Below, in pieces: positions 1 to 4,949 of a DNA stretch of 8,943 nt. The position numbers were made by a program, and so were the translations under genes. Source of the DNA: Clostridia bacterium (lineage in GTDB: Bacteria; Bacillota; Clostridia; Peptostreptococcales; Anaerovoracaceae); contig JAIKZT010000095.1 in the NCBI GenBank assembly GCA_024682015.1, positions 1 to 8,943 on the forward strand, given 5' to 3'. The notes beneath the pieces were generated by a model. The model saw only the letters and a program-made list of their open reading frames with translations, did no database searches and had not been told where the DNA came from. Each line of letters opens with the position of its first letter. Within the stretch, counting starts at the first letter, position 1.

Positions 1-136
1 GATCGCTGTACACGCCGCTCTGCATCTCCCGCACGAGGATGTCCACCGCGTCGATCACTGCCTTTACGGGCAGCGCAGGGCGGTTCAGCGTGCGGTGCAG
101 TTTCTTTCGCAGTTCCTTCAGTTCCATCATATCCAT
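1..136 (-). CDS. Unidentified protein, N-terminal 45 residues only (gene runs off the left edge)
   Basis: The frame opens at ATG (136-134) and stays open to the window edge, so only the first 45 residues are visible. They begin MDMMELKELRKKL and continue with an amphipathic, charged helix-like segment that includes RPALPVKAVIDAVDIL. The start is chosen because a perfect AAGGAGG lies at 152-146, nine bases upstream of this ATG. The in-frame ATGs at 130 and 127 are further from it. A candidate promoter reads into the gene from the intergenic region. The fragment shows no catalytic motif, signal peptide or membrane segment. It vaguely recalls the helical N-terminus of acyl-CoA reductase or aldehyde dehydrogenase-like proteins, but that is only an impression and no function is assigned. 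The ribosome site makes it very likely to be a real gene. Confidence 0.75.
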   Translation of the reverse strand, partial: MDMMELKELRKKLHRTLNRPALPVKAVIDAVDILVREMQSGVYSD

Positions 137-206
137 CAGCCAGAGCCTCCTTGATCTGTATTCTGCAGCATCGTTTCGTTCTTTGCGGCGGGATTGTATT
201 CTCCCG

Positions 207-235
207 CTTATAGTATACTACAAAAAATGTGATAA
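207..235 (-). promoter_or_regulatory. Candidate sigma-A promoter for the left-edge gene
   Basis: On the minus strand a TTATCA box (235-230, four of six matches to TTGACA) is followed by a 17-base spacer and TATAAG (212-207, five of six matches to TATAAT). The expected start of transcription is near 200, about 64 bases before the ATG at 136. The resulting leader would contain the imperfect hairpin GCGGGA...TCCCGC (188-207). The assignment rests on consensus matching alone in an AT-rich patch, so other pairings are possible. Confidence 0.4.
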
Positions 236-238
236 AAT
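230..238 (+). promoter_or_regulatory. Candidate extended -10 promoter for the YhhN/Lit-like pair
   Basis: The plus strand carries TG-A-TAAAAT (230-238), an extended -10 element with five of six matches to TATAAT. It sits 24 bases before the ATG at 263. No good -35 box is seen at the right distance, which is tolerated for extended -10 promoters. It overlaps the -35 box of the candidate divergent promoter on the other strand, so the two directions may compete. Transcription would start near 245, leaving a very short leader. Confidence 0.35.
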
Positions 239-262
239 AGTCTTAACTTTGCGGGAGGCCCC

Positions 263-907
263 ATGATTTTTATGATAGCCGAAACAATTTTATACGTCGC
301 GTTCATGGGCATGGATCTCGGAGGCATTCCTGGCAGCACGCCGGTCAAATTCGGCGCCATTCTTCTGGTCGCGCTGTCCGCGCTGGATTTTCGCGAACCG
401 CTCGTCTCGGCGGCCCTGCTCTTCACGGCTGCCGCGGACGTGTTTCTGCTCCTGCTCGACCGCTATTACGTCGCCGGCATCGCGTGCTTCATCGCCGTGC
501 AAGTCCTTTACGCCCTGCGCATGAACCGCACCAGGACCGAAGGCCTGCCGCCCGCCGGACTGTATTTCGTACCGTTCTGCATCCTGCTGTTGGTCCGCGC
601 TGGCTATGGTTTCGGCTGGACGGAGTCATTTGCCGCCGCGTACATCTGCCTGTTCGCACTCAACCTGTGCGGCGCGGTTTCGATCGCCCGGCGCTGCCCG
701 CGGAGAAAATGGATCCTGTTCGCCTTCGGCCTCGCGCTGTTTTTCTGCTGCGATCTGTGCGTGGGGATCCACAACGTGCCCGGCCTCGGCGGCCCTGCCC
801 TGCAGTCCTTCGCCAACATAGCCATGTGGGGCTTCTACCTGCCCGGGCAGGTGCTGATCCGCCAGTCCGCCTACATCAGAGAAAGCGAGGTCATCCATGA
901 AATCTAA
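263..907 (+). CDS. YhhN/TMEM86 family integral membrane protein (lysoplasmalogenase-like)
   Basis: This 214-residue, very hydrophobic protein has about seven or eight predicted membrane segments. It has the YhhN/TMEM86 layout: a Lys after a short first helix (VKFGAILL, about 28-35), then LLFTAAADVFLLLL (52-65) with an in-membrane Asp59, a FIAVQVLYAL segment (76-85), a FFCCDLCVG segment (160-168) with Asp164, and a C-terminal Trp-Gly-Phe-Tyr-Leu-Pro-Gly-Gln run (189-196). Family members that have been tested hydrolyse the vinyl-ether bond of lysoplasmalogens, and two membrane Asp residues are typical. Many bacterial members remain uncharacterised. The start at 263 follows GGGAGG four bases upstream; Met4 would be too distant. 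Its last 11 bases overlap the start of the Lit-like gene, so the two are probably translationally coupled. Family placement is by motif pattern only, and the substrate is inferred. Confidence 0.68.
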   Translation: MIFMIAETILYVAFMGMDLGGIPGSTPVKFGAILLVALSALDFREPLVSAALLFTAAADVFLLLLDRYYVAGIACFIAVQVLYALRMNRTRTEGLPPAGLYFVPFCILLLVRAGYGFGWTESFAAAYICLFALNLCGAVSIARRCPRRKWILFAFGLALFFCCDLCVGIHNVPGLGGPALQSFANIAMWGFYLPGQVLIRQSAYIRESEVIHEI

Positions 908-1559
908 AGCCTTTTCCGTCCTTACGGCGATCGTGCTCGCGCTGTTCGCGATCAGCGCGTCCATCGCGGCTCCCATTCTCTGCCGCCCCTTCTATTACGC
1001 GCACATCGAGGCGCTGAACATGCCGGAAAGGACCGGCTGGAGCCACGAACAGATCCGAAAAGCATATGACGACGTGCTGGACTACCTGCTGAAGGACGCG
1101 CCTTTCGCCACCGGAGACCTCGCCTGGTCGGAAAGCGGCATGTCGCACTTCGCCGACTGCAAGGTGCTTTTCAAGCTGGACCTGTGGATCTTCGCGCTCA
1201 GCGGCATCGCGCTTGCTGCGCTGATCCTCCGTCTGCGCACAAAAAAGACCGCCCTCCCGCGCCTCGCGGACAGGGGGCCTTCGTTTTGGGCGGCTGTCGG
1301 CATGCTGGCTCTGTTCGGCTCATTCGGAGCCTTCGCCGCATCCGACTTCGACCGCGCTTTTACACTCTTTCACAAGGTATTCTTCCCGGGCAAGACGAAT
1401 TGGGTGTTCGATGCCCGCACGGACCAGATCATCCTCGTGATGCCCGAAGAGTTTTTCCGCAACTGCGGCATCCTGATCGGCGGCCTGCTGGCCGTGTTCA
1501 TCGCCGCCTATATCCTGGCAGGCAGAAAAAGGAGGGCGGGCTCAGCAGACCGCTTCTAA
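897..1559 (+). CDS. Lit-like (DUF1461/TIGR01906) integral membrane protein, putative lipoprotein intramolecular transacylase
   Basis: The 220-residue protein has an N-terminal membrane segment (7-27), an extracytoplasmic loop (about 28-92), and further segments near 93-112, 129-149 and 188-208. This matches the DUF1461/TIGR01906 family, recognised from GMSHFADCKVLF (81-92) and from FHKVFFPGKTNWVFD (158-172) followed by TDQIILVMPEEFF. The family includes Lit, which moves the sn-2 acyl chain of the lipoprotein diacylglyceryl group onto the N-terminal Cys amine, giving lyso-form lipoproteins. Lit uses two His residues at about 85 and 157; His84 and His159 here sit in the same motifs, which supports an active enzyme. 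GAGG lies six bases before the ATG, inside the end of the upstream YhhN gene. The 3' end overlaps the stop codon of the opposing EcfT gene. Membership is fairly sure; transacylase activity is inferred. Confidence 0.8.
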   Translation: MKSKAFSVLTAIVLALFAISASIAAPILCRPFYYAHIEALNMPERTGWSHEQIRKAYDDVLDYLLKDAPFATGDLAWSESGMSHFADCKVLFKLDLWIFALSGIALAALILRLRTKKTALPRLADRGPSFWAAVGMLALFGSFGAFAASDFDRAFTLFHKVFFPGKTNWVFDARTDQIILVMPEEFFRNCGILIGGLLAVFIAAYILAGRKRRAGSADRF

Positions 1560-2386
1560 AACGGATTGTAATACCGTCCGTGGTTCACGAAAGCCGACAG
1601 CGCGACGGAAAGAAGCAGGACGGCCAGTCCCAGCAGGATGGCGCCGATATCCCAGGCGCCGAAGGGTCGGGCGCGATACCAGGTCCTCTTTTTATTTTTG
1701 CCGAAACTGCGCAGTTCCATGGCGTTCGAGATCACCTCGATGCGGTCCATACTGGACAGGATCAGCGGCACGAGCGTGCCCGAAGCCGTCTTCAGCCGCG
1801 AGATCAGCGCCGCTTTTTTGCGGTTCATCTCGACGCCCCGCGCCTGCAGCGACAGCGTAATGTCGTGGTATTCCCGCTGAATGTCGGGGATATAGCGAAG
1901 CGCCAGCGCCACGGAATAGGCGATCTTGTAGTTCACGCCGATGCGGTTCAGGGACGAGGCGAACTCGCTGGGGTCCGTCGTCGTCACGAACAGCAGCACG
2001 ATGGGGATCGTCGCGAGGTACTTCAGCACGACGTTCAGATGGTACAGCAGCTGCTCCGCCGTGATGTTGTAGCGCCCGGCGAGGTGCACGAGCTCGTGGC
2101 ACGTGCCGTAGATCTCCACGCCGTGCTGGGGGGAAAACAGGTAGATCAGCAGGTTGTTCAGCAGGCAGAACGCCATCGTGAACCACAGCATGAACTGCAC
2201 GTCCTTCACCCCGATCTTCGAGATCTTGAACAGGACGAGCGCGACGAGAAGCAGCCCCAGCAGAAAGCGCGGGTCGAAGCTCGACATGGCGCCGAACGAC
2301 CACAGCAGCAGGCACAGCAGCTTCGAAGCCCCCGTCATGGCGTGCACGGGCGACTTCCGTTCGATGTAGTTGAAGATGTTCATCAT
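1556..2386 (-). CDS. ecfT: ECF transporter transmembrane (T) component, EcfT/CbiQ family
   Basis: This 276-residue protein couples the ATPases of an energy-coupling-factor importer to its substrate-binding S component in the membrane. Hydrophobic segments lie near 21-35, 40-54, 64-85, 118-136 and 245-268. The cytoplasmic coupling region (about 163-230) contains LRYIPDIQREY, the first Ala-Arg-Gly coupling motif at 182-184 (QARGVEMNRKK), and DRIEVISNAMELRSFGK (214-230). In the last, the second coupling motif reads Leu-Arg-Ser instead of Ala-Arg-Gly; the Arg is kept. The start is ATG at 2386, which forms an ATGA overlap with the ATPase stop codon, with AGGCGG just upstream. The longer open frame back to 2458 is ATPase coding sequence in another frame. 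The gene is tightly coupled to the ATPase and ends convergently against the Lit-like gene. Its dedicated S component is the UPF0397 gene upstream. Confidence 0.92.
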   Translation of the reverse strand: MMNIFNYIERKSPVHAMTGASKLLCLLLWSFGAMSSFDPRFLLGLLLVALVLFKISKIGVKDVQFMLWFTMAFCLLNNLLIYLFSPQHGVEIYGTCHELVHLAGRYNITAEQLLYHLNVVLKYLATIPIVLLFVTTTDPSEFASSLNRIGVNYKIAYSVALALRYIPDIQREYHDITLSLQARGVEMNRKKAALISRLKTASGTLVPLILSSMDRIEVISNAMELRSFGKNKKRTWYRARPFGAWDIGAILLGLAVLLLSVALSAFVNHGRYYNPF

Positions 2387-4092
2387 GGGGTCCGCCTCGC
2401 TTTCCGGTCGCTTTCGATAAACCGCGCCGTAAAGGCTTTCGGATCGCCTATGCCGCACAGGCCCGCCAGGTCGTACAGCGACGTCTTCTTCAGGCTCGCC
2501 GCCTCGATGAGGGCCGGGTCGCTCAGCACCGCCGCCGGCGTATCGTCCGCCAGCAGATGCCCTTCCGAGAACACAAGCGTGCGGTGCGCATATTCCAGCA
2601 TCAGGTGCATGTCGTGGGTGATCAGCACGACGGTGACCCCGCTGCGGTTCAGCTCTTCCAGAAATTCCATGATCTCCGTGTAGCGGCGGAAATCCTGGCC
2701 CGCGGTCGGTTCATCCAGCATGATCATGTCCGGGCGCAGGCTGAGGATGGAAGCGATGGTGACCCGCTTCTTCTGCCCGTAGCTCAGCGCCGAAACCGGC
2801 CAGTCGATGAAGGGCGACAGGCTGCAGGTCTTCAGCGTCTCTTCGACCGCCGCGTCGATCTCTTCGGCGCTGCGGCCCCGCAGCACGAGTCCCAGCCCCA
2901 CTTCGTCCTTGATGAACACCTTGGAGATCATCTGGTTCGGGTTCTGCATGACGTACCCCACGTGTTCAGCCCGTTCCTTGATGCTCAGGTCCGCCGCGTC
3001 CTCACCCGCCAGCAGGATGCGCCCTTTCTGCTGCTTCTCGAAACCGCAGATGAGTTTGCACATCGTGGACTTGCCGGCGCCGTTGCGCCCCGCGATGGCC
3101 GTCATCTCGCCGCGGCGCACGGAAAACGAGATGTCCTCCAGCGCCTGATGGCCGTTCGGATATGCAAAACTGATGTTCTCCGCATCCAGCAACGCCTCCC
3201 CCAGCTCATTCGGAGCGGGGTCGGGCAGATGCTCGAACCAATCCCGCACCTTCGCCCGATCGTCCTCGGAAAGCCGCAGCGTCTCGATGTGTTCCGGACA
3301 GATGTCCGGCCGGACCGTTACGCCCGCGTACTTCAAGGCCGTGATGTACAGCGGCTCCCGGATGCCTGTCCGGGAAAGCAGGTCGCTGCAGAGGAGTTCC
3401 CGCGGGCTCATGTCCGCGAGGATGCGGCCCTCGTCCATCAGGATGACCCGGTCGATGTCCCGGTGCAGCACATCCTCGAGCCGGTGCTCGATGATGATGA
3501 CGGTCTTGCCGCCGTCCCGCCCGATCCGGTCGATGAGTTCGATGGCGGATTCGCCTGTCGCCGGGTCCAGGTTGGCCAGAGGCTCATCGAACAGCAGCAC
3601 GTCCACGTCGTCCACGAGCACACCCGCCAGCGACACGCGCTGCTTCTGCCCGCCGGACAAGTCGCCCGGCGCGTGCTGCAGGTGACCCTGCACGTTCACG
3701 AGGCCGGCTACTTCCCGCACGCGCTCGTGCATGGCGTCCACCTCCACCTGGTCGTTTTCCAACGCGAAGGCGATGTCCTCCGCCACGGTGAGCCCCACGA
3801 ACTGCGCGTCCGAATCCTGAAGGACGGTCCCGATGACCTTCGATCGCTCGAAAATGTCCGTATCCCGCGCTTCGCGCCCCCGGATCTTCAGGCTGCCCGT
3901 GTATTCGCCCGCGTACGCGAATGGCGCCAGCCCGTTGAGACAGGAGACAAGCGTGGATTTGCCGCAGCCCGAAGGCCCGGCGATGAGGATCTTTTCCCCG
4001 GGATAGATGTCCAGATCGATATGGTGCAGCGTCGGTTCCTTCTGGACGCTGTATTTGAATCCGAAGTCTTTGAATGAGATAATGGGTTCCAA
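2383..4092 (-). CDS. ECF transporter ATPase with two fused ABC domains (EcfA1-EcfA2 fusion, YkoD-like)
   Basis: This cytoplasmic protein of 569 residues powers uptake by the S/T membrane pair. It holds two full ABC domains. The first has Walker A GPSGCGKST (39-47), Q-loop Gln92, signature LSGGQ (145-149), Walker B LLFDE (166-170) and switch His203. The second has Walker A GRNGAGKST (335-343), Q-loop Gln383, a variant signature LSYGQ (436-440), Walker B IMLDE (457-461) and His493. A linker of about 60-70 residues with an HLPDPAP stretch joins them. All catalytic residues are present in both halves. The start is taken as TTG at 4092 because AGAGGAG (4104-4098) lies five bases upstream and the protein then begins MEPIISFKDFGFKY, the typical start of such ATPases; the GTG at 4098 overlaps that site. 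The gene overlaps ecfT by four bases and lies downstream of a terminator-like hairpin. YkoD-type fusions are common in Firmicutes. Confidence 0.93.
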   Translation of the reverse strand: MEPIISFKDFGFKYSVQKEPTLHHIDLDIYPGEKILIAGPSGCGKSTLVSCLNGLAPFAYAGEYTGSLKIRGREARDTDIFERSKVIGTVLQDSDAQFVGLTVAEDIAFALENDQVEVDAMHERVREVAGLVNVQGHLQHAPGDLSGGQKQRVSLAGVLVDDVDVLLFDEPLANLDPATGESAIELIDRIGRDGGKTVIIIEHRLEDVLHRDIDRVILMDEGRILADMSPRELLCSDLLSRTGIREPLYITALKYAGVTVRPDICPEHIETLRLSEDDRAKVRDWFEHLPDPAPNELGEALLDAENISFAYPNGHQALEDISFSVRRGEMTAIAGRNGAGKSTMCKLICGFEKQQKGRILLAGEDAADLSIKERAEHVGYVMQNPNQMISKVFIKDEVGLGLVLRGRSAEEIDAAVEETLKTCSLSPFIDWPVSALSYGQKKRVTIASILSLRPDMIMLDEPTAGQDFRRYTEIMEFLEELNRSGVTVVLITHDMHLMLEYAHRTLVFSEGHLLADDTPAAVLSDPALIEAASLKKTSLYDLAGLCGIGDPKAFTARFIESDRKARRTP

Positions 4093-4106
4093 AGGCACTC
4101 CTCTGC

Positions 4107-4121
4107 GGGTCACGAGGACCC
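4107..4121 (-). other. Small hairpin next to the ATPase ribosome binding site
   Basis: A perfect 5-bp inverted repeat (GGGTC / GACCC, loop CTCGT on the minus strand) ends two bases before the AGAGGAG site of the ATPase gene. It follows directly after the terminator-like hairpin at 4132-4160. It could affect access to the ribosome site or be chance in GC-rich DNA. Confidence 0.3.
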
Positions 4122-4131
4122 TGTTTTCGGC

Positions 4132-4160
4132 AAAAACGCCCGGAGGAGATCCCCCGGGCG
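4132..4160 (-). terminator. Intrinsic terminator-like hairpin inside the ECF operon
   Basis: Read on the minus strand, a 10-bp stem CGCCCGGGGG / CCTCCGGGCG with one G-U pair and a 4-base ATCT loop is followed at once by TTTTT (4136-4132) and G. It begins 15 bases after the UPF0397 stop codon and lies about 40 bases before the ATPase start. No T-run follows on the plus strand, so it works in the minus direction only. No clear promoter is seen between it and the ATPase, so the downstream genes probably depend on readthrough. Confidence 0.75.
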
Positions 4161-4175
4161 CTGAAAGCGATTCCT

Positions 4176-4724
4176 CTATTTCTTTTCGAGGCTGTCCTTC
4201 TTGGGCTTTGCGGCCGAATAGGCAGCGCACAGGATGGTGCCGATGATCGCCGTGGTGACGATGTTGGCGCAGGCGGCTACCAGACCCTGCACGAAGACCT
4301 TGTTGACCGGTTCCGCGTACATGGCGATGTCGAGGACAGGCGCGACGACCACCCAGGCCACCAGGTGCGCGATGATCTGAAAGACGTTGAACTTGACGAT
4401 CTTCGCCTTGTCGAACTTTTCCTCCGACAGCTTGACGGAGCGCTTGCTGAAGCCCATGATGAGGCCCGCGACGCCGGACGCGATGACCCAGCTCCACCAG
4501 ATGCCCCACCCGTAGGAGAAGTCGATGAGCGCATGGCCGATGAGCCCTGCCAGCACCGCCACAAGCGGGCCGAACGCGGCGCCGATCAGCGCCAGAACCC
4601 CGTACTGGGTCGAGATGTTCGTGTTGGGCACAGGGCTGGGGATCGCCACAAAACGCCCGAGCACGAAGAACAGCGCCGCGCCGATGGCGATGGCAACGAT
4701 GTCCTTAACGGAAAATTTCTGCAT
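4176..4724 (-). CDS. ECF transporter S component, UPF0397 family (often labelled riboflavin-type)
   Basis: This integral membrane protein of 182 residues binds and carries the substrate of an ECF importer. It has about five or six membrane segments (near 8-27, 40-64, 72-92, 114-130, 145-168). UPF0397 hallmarks are the N-terminal FSVKDIVAIAIGAALFF (4-20), the GRFVAIPSPVPNTNI run (23-37), GPLVAVLAGLIGHALIDF (52-69), and YGWGIWWSWVI (71-81). Length is normal for the family, and a Lys/Glu-rich tail closes the protein. AGGAGG lies eight bases before the ATG. The 61-residue gene ends 15 bases upstream, and the matching ATPase and T genes follow, so this is a complete dedicated (group II) transporter. 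Databases often label UPF0397 as a riboflavin S component, but I see no proof of substrate here and no FMN riboswitch upstream. Confidence 0.88.
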   Translation of the reverse strand: MQKFSVKDIVAIAIGAALFFVLGRFVAIPSPVPNTNISTQYGVLALIGAAFGPLVAVLAGLIGHALIDFSYGWGIWWSWVIASGVAGLIMGFSKRSVKLSEEKFDKAKIVKFNVFQIIAHLVAWVVVAPVLDIAMYAEPVNKVFVQGLVAACANIVTTAIIGTILCAAYSAAKPKKDSLEKK

Positions 4725-4739
4725 GGTACATGCCTCCTT

Positions 4740-4925
4740 TTATTTCTTCTTCAACTCCGCCGCCAGCACCTTTTCGATGCGCTCGCGGTCCTTTTCGGAA
4801 AGTTCGTCCGTCTTGCCGCCGAAGAAGTCCTCGATGATGCCGTAGTGGACACCCGATTTGTAGTTGATCTTGAACAGACTGACGCCGTACTGATCTCTGA
4901 TGCGGCGCATTTCCTGATTCGTCAT
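4740..4925 (-). CDS. Small uncharacterised protein of 61 residues
   Basis: I do not recognise this protein. It is soluble and highly charged, with no Cys and no membrane segment or signal peptide. It starts MTNQEMRRIRDQYGV, has a central Gly-Val-His-Tyr-Gly-Ile-Ile-Glu-Asp-Phe-Phe-Gly-Gly stretch (25-37), and ends in a Glu/Lys-rich helix (LSEKDRERIEKVL, then AAELKKK). The very strong ribosome site GGAAGGAGG, about eight bases before the ATG, and the tight packing show it is translated: the oxidoreductase stop lies 24 bases upstream and the S-component start 15 bases downstream. It is likely co-transcribed with both. It might be an accessory or assembly partner of the oxidoreductase or a regulator, but nothing in the sequence decides this. 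Confidence 0.85.
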   Translation of the reverse strand: MTNQEMRRIRDQYGVSLFKINYKSGVHYGIIEDFFGGKTDELSEKDRERIEKVLAAELKKK

Positions 4926-4949
4926 GGTCTCTTCCTCCTTCCGCGCGGT

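Noticed and set aside
39..266. Plus-strand frame of 75 codons at the left edge
   Set aside because: It is antisense to the left-edge gene, Ser/Arg-rich, and runs through the divergent promoter region without a ribosome site.
2387..2458. N-terminal extension of EcfT by 24 residues
   Set aside because: It is out-of-frame ATPase coding sequence; the ATGA overlap start gives the normal family N-terminus.
1184..2683. Open plus-strand frame of 499 codons
   Set aside because: It crosses the end of the Lit-like gene and runs antisense to ecfT; its Gln/Arg/His-rich translation matches no family and no start signal is present.
2557..4077. Open plus-strand frame of 506 codons
   Set aside because: It is antisense to the fused ATPase, whose motifs are unmistakable; composition is typical of a shadow frame.
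4093..4509. N-terminal extension of the ATPase frame by 139 residues
   Set aside because: It overlaps the UPF0397 gene in another frame and runs through the terminator hairpin; the AGAGGAG site and family start point to TTG at 4092.
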